Part shown: in pieces, positions 10,151-18,890 of the stretch
How positions within the stretch are numbered: the stretch's first letter is position 1
Layout of the letters: the number at the start of each line of letters is the position of its first letter
Notes under the pieces: generated by a model
Told to the model about the DNA's origin: nothing
The model's input: only the letters and a program-made list of their open reading frames with translations
Databases searched by the model: none
Position numbers and translations under genes: made by a program
DNA from: an uncultured Saprospiraceae bacterium
GTDB lineage: Bacteria > Bacteroidota > Bacteroidia > Chitinophagales > Saprospiraceae
Assembly (NCBI GenBank): GCA_937139495.1
Contig: CAKZQC010000046.1
Location: 1-64,000, forward strand
Direction of reading: 5' to 3'
DNA length: 64,000 nucleotides

Positions 10151-10744
10151 TTATTTGAGGTCTGTATCGTAGTAAATAAGTACTTCATTTTTGATAGATT
10201 TCATTTTGTCGGCTCCTACCTTAAAATCTTGGCGTGCAACTATCATATCGCCTTTAACGTGTAGCACGTTTCCATTCTTTGTCAATACAAATTCGGTATC
10301 AAGTTCTTGTGTCGTTCCTTTGAGTTCCAAATCTACTTTTGCTTTGTAACGGTCGTCTTCTATTAGAGATACATCTCTGATGGTTGCTTTCGCTATTGGG
10401 TGATTCGTGCCATCTAAATATTGTTCTGTTTTTAGATCTTGCGTCAATCGTATGGTGCGTTCATAGACAGAATTAATGTCGATATAAACGACTGCATTTA
10501 GGCGTGTGATATCATCGTTTGGCATATTTATTTTGCCAAACACCCATTTTCTAAAAGTGCCATCAGCTTTGTAGAGGGGGGATTCTGCTTTGAACCCTAG
10601 CTTGTCATTTGTTTTTTCGGGCCAATTGGTGGGGTCTTTCAAATTAAGAGAACTATTACCTTTGCTGGTACCTGAAGTAGTACCACAGGCTTGCAAAAAA
10701 AATAAAGCTGCACCTAAAGTAATAATGTACAATAACTGTTTCAT
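10151..10744 (-). CDS. YceI-like lipoprotein
   Basis: Seen: 197 residues with a lipoprotein signal (FFLQAC, lipid-bearing Cys20), then a Ser/Thr/Gly-rich tether. From about residue 50 a YceI-type pattern follows: a strand-rich domain with VYIDINSVYERTIRLTQDL, the NHPIAKATI strand and a KGTTQELDTEF segment like the YceI stretch after GDLTIRG. YceI proteins are lipocalin-like barrels that bind isoprenoid lipids or quinones in the periplasm; this role is from the family. It follows a larger protein that also ends in a YceI-like domain, and a diheme peroxidase lies beyond that, so a quinone or redox role is possible but unproven. Confidence 0.75.
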   Translation of the reverse strand: MKQLLYIITLGAALFFLQACGTTSGTSKGNSSLNLKDPTNWPEKTNDKLGFKAESPLYKADGTFRKWVFGKINMPNDDITRLNAVVYIDINSVYERTIRLTQDLKTEQYLDGTNHPIAKATIRDVSLIEDDRYKAKVDLELKGTTQELDTEFVLTKNGNVLHVKGDMIVARQDFKVGADKMKSIKNEVLIYYDTDLK

Positions 10745-10888
10745 AGTATTAAAGAGTTGATATTTTGCTAATTTTTGTCTTTCAAAAAGTAGCTTGACTA
10801 TAATTTTAAATAACAGGGGAAATTATTTGTTATATATCTAAAAGTATGCTCTTGTTAGTTCGACAGCTGTCCTATAGTGCTATCTTTT

Positions 10889-12379
10889 TTATTTAACCAT
10901 AGGTTCAAGCAGCATATCTATTTTGACAACAATGTTGTTGCTTGCTGCTGTTGGCCCTGGAGGTCCTTCTATTTCATAATTCTCCATCAAGTTTTCTATT
11001 TTAAAGGAAGCCTGAACATGTATAAACACATTACCTTGATCATCCACGAAGGGTTCGAATTGAGCAGGAGCTTTCACTGTCACTTTCTTTTTCATGAGCG
11101 TCAGTTCTGCTTCTACTTGTGTATAAGTAGGGCGTCCTATTTCGATAAGGGCTCCTTTTTTTGCTCGTACTTTTAGTATTCTAAAATTAGCTACTGGGTA
11201 ATCGTTAACCAACAACATCTTTTTATGCACCTGTTCGTCTAGATCTTCTAATCCCATTGACAACGAGGGTGTTCGCACCTCAAAGTTGCCTTCCATACCA
11301 GCTACAAAGAAGCTATCGGCATTCTCAAAAGTAATATGTCCTGTTACATCTTTGACTGTTCCTGAGTATTGGTGAATCGGTGGTGGAAAATAAAACTGTA
11401 ATGCAGGTTTGTCAATAGAAGAGCTAGAGGTAAACTCCCATCTTTTATTGAATCTAAAGGCATTGACATTGATTGTTCTTTTTTCAGCTTCGGAAGGTGG
11501 TGGAGGGATAAAAAAGCCCAAGTCTTCCCAAGTAGTTTTTTTTACGTCGGTACTTATGGAGGAAATAGCATCCCCTTGTTGAGAGTTTTTCCATAGGCGC
11601 ATCATCTCAATTCTCATACTTTGGGCTGCCTGTGTAAATACTCTTCGAGTACTATTGATGGAGCCTTTGATTGGTACGTCCTTTTGTTCGTAGATAGGCG
11701 TAACACAATCGTAATGAGAATATAGCTCATAGCTTACATACAATCGTCCGTCAGTACCTGCATACGGATAAAAATTAAGATAGAAAATCTCATCTGTCAA
11801 TAGAAAATTTCTGTGATTGTAAAAAATAAAATCTGGCATTCCTCTTCTGATACCTGCCCAAACATCTTTCATGAACAAGGCAGGATCAAATCCTTCGGGG
11901 ATAGTCCCTGCCAATGGCGTAATCTTGGACTGGACAAAAAACTTAGAGCGTCCTTCTTCATAAACCAAAGCATTGGAAACCGTATATTCACCTGCATCAG
12001 ATGGCATAAACTGTACGGTACTAATGAAATTTTTGAGACGATTGAGCGTATTGTAGCGCCCCTTATACACTTTGCGACCTAAGTAATTTTGATAGACGAT
12101 AAATGGTGTATATTTGACTTCAGGAGGAGCTCCTGCTGTTTCTACATCTACAATTTTGCAGGGTACTCCTATAGCCTTAGCGAAGGAGTCGAGCTTATAA
12201 ATATGTTTAATTGTAAATTCTGATTCTTTGCCTTTTTGGATAAAAACAATAAGCTTTTCTTTCTCGATAACTTCCTCCTCTTGTGCTTCTGCCAAGAATG
12301 GTAGTGATACAAGAACGACCCATACTAGTACAGCTTGTACTAGATAGGTCGTTATGCAATCTCTTTTATATAAGTACAT
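10889..12379 (-). CDS. Secreted protein with thioredoxin-like N-terminus and YceI-like C-terminus
   Basis: Seen: 496 residues, a hydrophobic signal peptide (about 10-32, ending LAEAQ), then a segment at about 42-125 that looks like a thioredoxin fold without the CxxC pair (KLIVFIQKGKES, TPFIVYQNYLGRKVYKGR). The middle, about 130-310, is not recognised. The last ~150 residues resemble YceI: GHITFENADSFFVAGMEGNF, then LLVNDYPVANFRILKV. A -7 box at 12472-12479 would give a leader of roughly 85 nt. The gene lies between the YceI lipoprotein and the diheme peroxidase, all on the minus strand with gaps near 150 bp. Domain calls are by eye; the function is unknown. Confidence 0.6.
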   Translation of the reverse strand: MYLYKRDCITTYLVQAVLVWVVLVSLPFLAEAQEEEVIEKEKLIVFIQKGKESEFTIKHIYKLDSFAKAIGVPCKIVDVETAGAPPEVKYTPFIVYQNYLGRKVYKGRYNTLNRLKNFISTVQFMPSDAGEYTVSNALVYEEGRSKFFVQSKITPLAGTIPEGFDPALFMKDVWAGIRRGMPDFIFYNHRNFLLTDEIFYLNFYPYAGTDGRLYVSYELYSHYDCVTPIYEQKDVPIKGSINSTRRVFTQAAQSMRIEMMRLWKNSQQGDAISSISTDVKKTTWEDLGFFIPPPPSEAEKRTINVNAFRFNKRWEFTSSSSIDKPALQFYFPPPIHQYSGTVKDVTGHITFENADSFFVAGMEGNFEVRTPSLSMGLEDLDEQVHKKMLLVNDYPVANFRILKVRAKKGALIEIGRPTYTQVEAELTLMKKKVTVKAPAQFEPFVDDQGNVFIHVQASFKIENLMENYEIEGPPGPTAASNNIVVKIDMLLEPMVK

Positions 12380-12471
12380 TAATCAATGTTTTTTTTGAGA
12401 CCTGTAAGCGCAACAAATAACTGAAGTTGTTGGTTGGCTCCACTGTCTTTTAGTGGTAAAATATGCAACTA

Positions 12472-12479
12472 CAAAGGTA
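12472..12479 (-). promoter_or_regulatory. Candidate -7 box for the gene starting at 12379
   Basis: TACCTTTG on the minus strand fits TAnnTTTG exactly. No TTTG is found at the 19-nt distance, so only half of the promoter is supported. Confidence 0.4.
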
Positions 12480-12528
12480 GTGAATTTAAAGCCAATGAAC
12501 TACTCTTTCCTTCTATAACAGCTATTCG

Positions 12529-13488
12529 TTATTTGTGTTTCACGATGTCTTCTCCTGATAGACTAATCAAGAAAGCTTCTAGATCCGATACCTCTTCTGA
12601 AGTTAGATGTAGTGCATCTGGTATTAGTTCTCCTCTACCGAGTGCATCTGCTCTAAACTTTCGTGGCGTATTATAATATTCGATAACTTCTCGCAAGGTC
12701 TTGATACTACCATCGTGCATATAGGGTGCAGTCATAGCCACACTACGCAGTGAAGGCACTTTAAACTTGCCATTATCTTCTTCTTTCTTAGTGTAGTTCC
12801 CTCTTCCTTTGTCATCATATTCCTTACCATTGTACGTACCAATATTCTCAAAACCACCACTAGTAAAATCATCGCCCATATGACAGTTGACACATTGTGC
12901 TTTGCCTGCAAAAAGCTCTAACCCTCTCTTAGCTGATTCGGAAATTGCGTTCTCTGAGCCTGCTACATAACGATCGTAAGCACTTAGGCTGAAAAGCGTT
13001 CTTTGGTAAGCAGCTAAAGCTCTACCCAATGTTTCTTGGCTAGGAATCGAAGAATAAACAAAACGGAAAGAAGCATTGTAGTGTTCATTGCTAATAAGTC
13101 GAGCTACCGCTTCATCTACAGGCATTCCCATCTCTGCAAAATCTTTTAGAGGAGCCAATGATTGACGTTCTAATGTCTTGTTTCTACCATCCCAAGCAAA
13201 ACTTTCGTAAGCTCTCAGATTCATGGTAGAAGGTGTATTACGAGCTGTTTCCTGCCCAAACAAGCCTTCACTTATTGCTACATTATCTGCAAAAGCAAAC
13301 TCTGGCTTATGGCAAGATGCACAGCTAATACTGTGATCCTGTGACAAAATCACATCAAAAAAAAGCTCTTTACCCAATTGCTCTTCTGCATTCAGCTCTG
13401 CTGGTTGAAAAGAAAATAGACTGGGCACTAAAACCACTGCTGCTATTATAACTACGATAGGGTAAATATTTTTCATTCTCATCTTCAA
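12529..13488 (-). CDS. Diheme cytochrome c peroxidase (CcpA/MauG family)
   Basis: Family role: periplasmic diheme enzymes that reduce hydrogen peroxide with electrons from cytochrome c, or oxidise a protein partner (MauG type). Seen: 319 residues, N-terminal signal or anchor (about 6-26) and two CxxCH heme sites, CASCH at 56-60 and CVNCH at 199-203, spaced as in the family. The conserved stretches GKELFFD, TARNTPSTMNL and KVPSLRSVAMTAPYMHDGS are also present. Unlike the homologue at 42716 it has no lipobox and no MbnP partner beside it. A candidate -7 box (13664-13671) and a palindrome (13586-13608) lie upstream. Peroxidase versus MauG-type activity cannot be told from sequence. Confidence 0.9.
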   Translation of the reverse strand: MKMRMKNIYPIVVIIAAVVLVPSLFSFQPAELNAEEQLGKELFFDVILSQDHSISCASCHKPEFAFADNVAISEGLFGQETARNTPSTMNLRAYESFAWDGRNKTLERQSLAPLKDFAEMGMPVDEAVARLISNEHYNASFRFVYSSIPSQETLGRALAAYQRTLFSLSAYDRYVAGSENAISESAKRGLELFAGKAQCVNCHMGDDFTSGGFENIGTYNGKEYDDKGRGNYTKKEEDNGKFKVPSLRSVAMTAPYMHDGSIKTLREVIEYYNTPRKFRADALGRGELIPDALHLTSEEVSDLEAFLISLSGEDIVKHK

Positions 13489-13585
13489 TTTAATAATGTT
13501 TTTTTTGGACTATCTTACATGCAAGATAAATAAATATAGGGTGTTGTTGTTTTTGGTAAGGTTGTTCAATCAAAACAACCTTTAA

Positions 13586-13608
13586 ACTATTTAGTTGAAC
13601 TAAATAGT
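13586..13608. promoter_or_regulatory. Palindrome, possible operator
   Basis: ACTATTTAGT-TGA-ACTAAATAGT is a perfect inverted repeat with 10-bp arms. A partial second copy, TTTAGTTGAATAG, lies about 60 bp away at 13647-13659. Both sit between the susD stop and the peroxidase start, next to a candidate -7 box (TAATTTTG, 13671-13664). An operator for the peroxidase gene or a weak terminator after susD are both possible; no proper U-run is seen. Confidence 0.35.
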
Positions 13609-13784
13609 CATTTTATTTTAACCCATCTAACTAAAAAGCGTACCAATTTAGTTGAATAGGCTGCAAAATTATTTTTTTTGACAAAAAAATTCACTTTGAC
13701 ATTTACTATCAATGTATTAACGAACTAATTTATTACCAAACATTAATAATTTCAGGTGAAATTTATATACTATTAACAATTAGT

Positions 13785-15281
13785 TTACTTTATCAGCCAC
13801 ATTTTTGTATTCTGCGTATTGCCTCCCATTCTAGACGTGGCAATATTAAATTGGTCACTATTCAGTGTTCCTTCAGATGCTGGATAGACAAATCGTGCTG
13901 GCAATTGGTCTCCATTTTGATTGCCACAAGGAGCACTCAAGAAAGATAATTGTGTCCAATCACCATTGTGATAATCCAACCACCTCCTAACTTCAATATA
14001 TCCCTCTAAGCCACTAAAATAAAGTGAGATCCACTTTTGCTTCCAGATAGTATTTAAGTTTTGATCGTACTTGATGTTCGCACTGTTGATAAAATCAGCT
14101 CGACTGTTCCAACCAAAAGTGCGTTCATCAACATCATAGTAGTCCAGCGCTGCCTCAATCCCCTCGTTGTACAACGTTTCAGCACTAGATCCAGTTAGTA
14201 CTAAACCTCGTTGTACGATTTCTGCTTGTAGAAATTTTACTTCGCTATATGTCATAAATATACCGTCCGCCTTTTTCTCAGATGTAGGATGAGTGGGATA
14301 GTCGTAATAAATAAGTCCTAATCGATTTCCGTCTGTATCACAGTTTCCATTTTGCCAGCCTAAATAGACTGCATTATTAAGATCATTGATTGTTCCATCA
14401 GTTTGTCGAGCATATACTCCTAAACGAGGGTCACTTGTCAGGTTAAACGTTCGAACAAGGTTTTCGCCAATACGAACCGCATCAAAATCTCCAGATTTCA
14501 ACTGTCTAATAGGGTTATTATTAGCCACAGCACCTTGATATTTCAAGACAGCGTTATCAGTATTACTTTGCATCAATTGGTTTGTATTGGTCAGTAGATC
14601 TGTCAATTCTACGGTTACATTTTTTTGTTTACTAATACGAACAAGCAATCTTAATCGAAGTGAATTACAGAAACGCTGCCACTTGTTCAAGTCGTTGTCA
14701 AACAAAATATCACCATCAATATTGGGTCGATTACCATTCAGTATATCATTTGCTCTGCCGAGTTCTTTCAATAATCCTTTTTCACCAGTATATATCTCTT
14801 CTTGCGTATCGTATTTAGGTCGAAAATTCGCTGCTGATTGACCTTGCAGGGCTTCACTGTAAGGTATATCTCCATACATATCTGTTAAAATAGAGAATAA
14901 ATAACAGCGCCATATTACGGCTACAGCTTCAAATGCTTTATTTTCTTCAAAGATTGCTTGCTGTTCCAGCACGTTAACATCACGTAGTACATTATAAATC
15001 GAATTCCATGTGCTAAAGCCTCGCCAACTATAGACATCTACCTCTAATACATGACTCTTAGCCGTAAGTTGTGCAGCGTTGTTTCCTACCAAAAAAGATT
15101 GCTCAACAGTAATATTTGCTGTATTTTTGATAATACTTGGCAATATATTACTCAGTGCTGCATTTGCAGGTTGATTAGGGTTCTCTCTTAGCGTTTCAAT
15201 ATCCTCAGTACAACTATTCAGACTAAAGAATAAGCATCCAAGTGTAAAAAAATGGATGATTTTATATTTTATATAAGACAT
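13785..15281 (-). CDS. SusD/RagB-like outer-membrane lipoprotein
   Basis: SusD-like lipoproteins sit as a lid on a SusC barrel and bind the nutrient outside the cell. Seen: 498 residues, lipobox FSLNSC (Cys24), and the helical, TPR-like SusD body with motifs such as FEAVAVIWRCYLFSILTDMY followed by GDIPYSEAL (about 118-145), FMTYSEVKFLQAE and a late WKQKWISLYFSGLEGYIEVR. The sequence style fits the SusD-like_2 subgroup. It starts 14 bp after the susC stop on the same strand, so the two form an operon. The ligand is not evident: no glycoside hydrolases or proteases are nearby. Confidence 0.93.
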   Translation of the reverse strand: MSYIKYKIIHFFTLGCLFFSLNSCTEDIETLRENPNQPANAALSNILPSIIKNTANITVEQSFLVGNNAAQLTAKSHVLEVDVYSWRGFSTWNSIYNVLRDVNVLEQQAIFEENKAFEAVAVIWRCYLFSILTDMYGDIPYSEALQGQSAANFRPKYDTQEEIYTGEKGLLKELGRANDILNGNRPNIDGDILFDNDLNKWQRFCNSLRLRLLVRISKQKNVTVELTDLLTNTNQLMQSNTDNAVLKYQGAVANNNPIRQLKSGDFDAVRIGENLVRTFNLTSDPRLGVYARQTDGTINDLNNAVYLGWQNGNCDTDGNRLGLIYYDYPTHPTSEKKADGIFMTYSEVKFLQAEIVQRGLVLTGSSAETLYNEGIEAALDYYDVDERTFGWNSRADFINSANIKYDQNLNTIWKQKWISLYFSGLEGYIEVRRWLDYHNGDWTQLSFLSAPCGNQNGDQLPARFVYPASEGTLNSDQFNIATSRMGGNTQNTKMWLIK

Positions 15282-15295
15282 ATGTTGACTAACAT

Positions 15296-18200
15296 TTAGA
15301 AGTTAATATTAAAATTGAGCCCAAAACTACGAGTAGAAGGTAATTGTGTACTCTCAAAACCATGGATAATTTGATTGTTTCGAATAGAATAAGTTTCTGG
15401 ATCAATAGAAGGTACGGCACTGAAGAGCAATAAATTACGCCCTATTAAAGAAATTGTAATAGCTCTTATCTTACTTTTCTTTAGCCATTTCTTTGGTAAT
15501 CTATAACTAATTGACAGTTCTCTTAATTTGACATAAGTAGCATCAAAAGTAGCGGCTTCTATATTGTCTCGACTCGATCCATTGCCATAATAAGCAGAAA
15601 AATAGTCCTGTGTAGATGCTTTTTCAGTATTGGGAACCCAATTTCCGTTTGCATCTTGCATCACTCCATTACCCACTACTCCTCCTGCTGTTCTAAGCGT
15701 ATAAACAGGGCTACCTGTTGCATCATAAGTAATATCATATTCTTCTCGACCATCTAATGTAGATAGATCTAAATTGGGGTCATCATAGTTAGTAATCGTA
15801 CCTGCAGTATTCATTAATGCATGGGTTCTGCTGTATATCTGACCTCCAAGTTGTCCATCAAACAAAAAGCTAAGACTCCACTGGCCATAATTAATAGTAT
15901 TTGACAAACCAAAAAAAGCATCTGGCTCATAGCTACCAGCGGATACTCGTTCTTCCGTTATCATGGGTAACCCATCTTTATGTTTGATATTGCCTTGCTC
16001 ATCACGCTGAAAACCAAATCCTGTCAGTAAACCGAATGGCTCGCCTACTTTTGCCTCTAGTGCCAATCCGTCTCCTACGTCATTTGGGAACATACTAGAA
16101 ACTAACTGAGTACTAGTAATACCATCTGTGATAGCAGTTACAGTATTTTTATTGTGAGTAAAATTCAAGCTGACTTGCCAATTGATATTTTGCTTTTTGA
16201 TAATATCTGCTGTTAGCAATAATTCAATTCCACTATTATTTACTGATCCACTATTAATAATCTGACTAGTATAGCCAGAACTAGCACTCGTTGGTAACTC
16301 TAATATCAAATTACGACTAGTTGTATTGTAATATGTTCCACTAATATTAAGTCTATTCTGAAATAAACGAGCATCTAGTCCATACTCTAATGAACTTGTT
16401 TGTTCTGGAACTAAATTAGAGTTTTTTAGACTACCATTTTGAGTCAATAAATTATATCCACCCCACGTGCCATCATAATCATATACATCCTGCTGTTTAT
16501 AGACTCCTCCATCTGCCCGCACTTGACCATATGCAGAACGCACTTTCAAAAAATTGAGTGGGGAAGATGTCCGCAAATTCAATAACTCAGATACAACAAA
16601 ACTAAGAGTTATTGATGGGTAAACATTATTAGTTACAAGACTGCGGTCAAATGGTAGTGTACTATAATTATCTACTCTTCCTGCGAGTTCAGCATGCAAG
16701 ATTTTTTTGTAAGAAAAAGTATTCACCGTAAACAGACTGTTAATTCCTTTTTTAAACTGATATTGAGTATCATCTGTTTCACCGTTGACATTACCAAGGT
16801 TATAGATTCCGGGAGTACTCAATCCGTTAGCTATACTGGTACTAGTCTCCCCTGACTGACGCATAACATTGATAAATAGATTATTAGAAAAGCTGAATGG
16901 CTTATTTTTCTTTTTATACCTATACGATAGGGAAGCTTCGATATTTACTTCCAAAAAATCAATCACATCTTTTCTATAGCTTCCTTCAGAGGTTCCTTGC
17001 GAGGAGAAGGCTCGTTTAAAAAACCTAGTTTCAACCAAGTTATCTAATCCCATTCTCAATCGTGCCGTTAATTGAGGTAAAAAATCATACTCAACTACCC
17101 CACTCGCCAAAAACCTTCCATTATCAAAACTATTCGTATTTTCATTGACCACAAACCACGGATTATTAGTCCAAAGCTCTTCTACGTGCTCCTGCTGAAT
17201 ATCTTTTTTTCCTTTTTGCCAATAATCCTTAAGGTCATTTATATCTGCATTTCTCGGAAAAAATAACCAGCCATAAGCTATTGAACTATTTTCGTCATAG
17301 CCTGCACTAGGTACATTTTTAGACCTACTTGTATTGTAAGCAAAATTAGTAGTAAGTCTAAACTTACCATCTGCCAACTTTTCATTTAGATTAAGCTGAA
17401 AATTATCTCTATCTAGATTACTATTAGGTACAATATCAGAACTTCTTATAGAATTATAAGACAATCGAAAGTTACCGTTTTCACCACCTTTACTTAATGC
17501 AAAATTATTACTAGAAGTAAACCCTACTCTATAGAAGTCTTGTATATTGTTAGACTGTGCTACATAAGGTGTTGCCACTCCATTACTATTCCATTGCTTA
17601 ATTAAAGACCCGTCCAGTTTGGGGCCCCAGTTTCCGTCATAAGCATCATACAAATTACCCGTGTAAGTATACCCACCCTGATAACTATATTTGCCCTCTC
17701 CACCAAATCCATATTCGTTTTGAAAATCTGGCATCTTCAACACTGTTTGGAAAGTAAGATTCGAATTTAGTGTGACTTGCCAGCTGTTTGCGGCATCCGC
17801 TGCTTTACTAGTTATTAAAATCACCCCATTATGTGCTCTAGAACCATAAGCTATAGCTGCAGAAGCTCCACGCAATACAGAAATAGACTGTATATCAGAT
17901 GCATCTATTATTTGAGCAGCATTGCCAAAGTCGATAGTCGAAGACCCATTACTACCATCTCCCGAACTAAATAAATCATTTGTTATCGGTACACCATTCA
18001 ACACGATTAGAGGTTGATTGTCTCCTGACAGGGAAGCCTCTCCTCTAATTAAAGCACTTACAGAAGCTGTAGGTCCGTTAGAGGATCCTCTTATCTGTAC
18101 CCCTGGTGATCGACCGCTCAAAGAATGCAAGAAATTAGTCGTTCGGTTAGTTATCATTTCTTCTCCACCAATAGTCTGTATCGCAAAACCTAGTTCCTGC

Positions 18201-18592
18201 TCACTTCGTGATATACCAAGCCCCGTTCGTACTTGGACTTCTTGTTCGTCAATAGATAAAATGATCTTTAAAATTCGTTCATTTATTGCCACCTTTTGCA
18301 GGGCATACCCAATGCCAGAAACAACTAATGTATCGCCTCGACTAGCCGTTATCTCGAATCGTCCATCATAACTCGTATTAACATAACCCTTTTCTATTTT
18401 TCCTTGCACATATACCGTGACATTGATTAAGGGAAGTTCACTTTCATCTTGAATAACCCCCTTAATAAGACTCTGTTGTGCTATCGAATTGTATCCAAAC
18501 AGACAAAAAACAAACAAAAATATTGGTTTACTCCATTGTATCAATGACGACACTTTAGTACTATTAATCATATTAAATGAATTGGAAATCAA
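15296..18592 (-). CDS. SusC/RagA TonB-dependent outer-membrane transporter
   Basis: SusC-type transporters move oligomers or peptides across the outer membrane using TonB energy. Seen: 1,098 residues, signal peptide ending NSIAQQ, a carboxypeptidase-regulatory-like domain (about 43-115, SLIKGVIQDESELPLINVTV), then a plug domain (SLSGRSPGVQIRG, VLNGVPI, ISVLRGASAAIAYGSRAHNG at about 150-265) and a long barrel ending in aromatic FGLNFNINF. A second Met at residue 8 is an alternative start. It is first in the susC-susD operon. A -7 box at 18735-18742 would give a leader of about 135 nt. No sigma/anti-sigma pair or hybrid two-component regulator is adjacent. Confidence 0.95.
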   Translation of the reverse strand: MISNSFNMINSTKVSSLIQWSKPIFLFVFCLFGYNSIAQQSLIKGVIQDESELPLINVTVYVQGKIEKGYVNTSYDGRFEITASRGDTLVVSGIGYALQKVAINERILKIILSIDEQEVQVRTGLGISRSEQELGFAIQTIGGEEMITNRTTNFLHSLSGRSPGVQIRGSSNGPTASVSALIRGEASLSGDNQPLIVLNGVPITNDLFSSGDGSNGSSTIDFGNAAQIIDASDIQSISVLRGASAAIAYGSRAHNGVILITSKAADAANSWQVTLNSNLTFQTVLKMPDFQNEYGFGGEGKYSYQGGYTYTGNLYDAYDGNWGPKLDGSLIKQWNSNGVATPYVAQSNNIQDFYRVGFTSSNNFALSKGGENGNFRLSYNSIRSSDIVPNSNLDRDNFQLNLNEKLADGKFRLTTNFAYNTSRSKNVPSAGYDENSSIAYGWLFFPRNADINDLKDYWQKGKKDIQQEHVEELWTNNPWFVVNENTNSFDNGRFLASGVVEYDFLPQLTARLRMGLDNLVETRFFKRAFSSQGTSEGSYRKDVIDFLEVNIEASLSYRYKKKNKPFSFSNNLFINVMRQSGETSTSIANGLSTPGIYNLGNVNGETDDTQYQFKKGINSLFTVNTFSYKKILHAELAGRVDNYSTLPFDRSLVTNNVYPSITLSFVVSELLNLRTSSPLNFLKVRSAYGQVRADGGVYKQQDVYDYDGTWGGYNLLTQNGSLKNSNLVPEQTSSLEYGLDARLFQNRLNISGTYYNTTSRNLILELPTSASSGYTSQIINSGSVNNSGIELLLTADIIKKQNINWQVSLNFTHNKNTVTAITDGITSTQLVSSMFPNDVGDGLALEAKVGEPFGLLTGFGFQRDEQGNIKHKDGLPMITEERVSAGSYEPDAFFGLSNTINYGQWSLSFLFDGQLGGQIYSRTHALMNTAGTITNYDDPNLDLSTLDGREEYDITYDATGSPVYTLRTAGGVVGNGVMQDANGNWVPNTEKASTQDYFSAYYGNGSSRDNIEAATFDATYVKLRELSISYRLPKKWLKKSKIRAITISLIGRNLLLFSAVPSIDPETYSIRNNQIIHGFESTQLPSTRSFGLNFNINF

Positions 18593-18734
18593 TGGCTCTA
18601 GCCTTGTTAGTAACCATAGGTAAATAGAAACCTTCTATCACCCTAAAAAAAAAATTGAAAAAGTTGTAAAATTATATGGGGGAAGGATAAAAGTAAATTC
18701 CTCAATAAAGAGGACTGCATTTTTATTACTAGCG

Positions 18735-18742
18735 CAAAAATA
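18735..18742 (-). promoter_or_regulatory. Candidate -7 box for the susC-susD operon
   Basis: TATTTTTG on the minus strand fits TAnnTTTG. No TTTG stands at 19 nt. The region 18593-18890 is otherwise AT-rich spacer shared with the divergent lipoprotein gene. Confidence 0.35.
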
Positions 18743-18890
18743 TCCTTTTTGACTTAAAAAAAGCTCGCAGCTGTGTTTTTATTATAATTTTTAAAGAAAA
18801 ACAGCTTAATTTCGATTAAAACATAAGTTATTTGTTATTTTTAATAAAAAATATTATTAATCACTGATTATCAATATATTACATTAAAAT

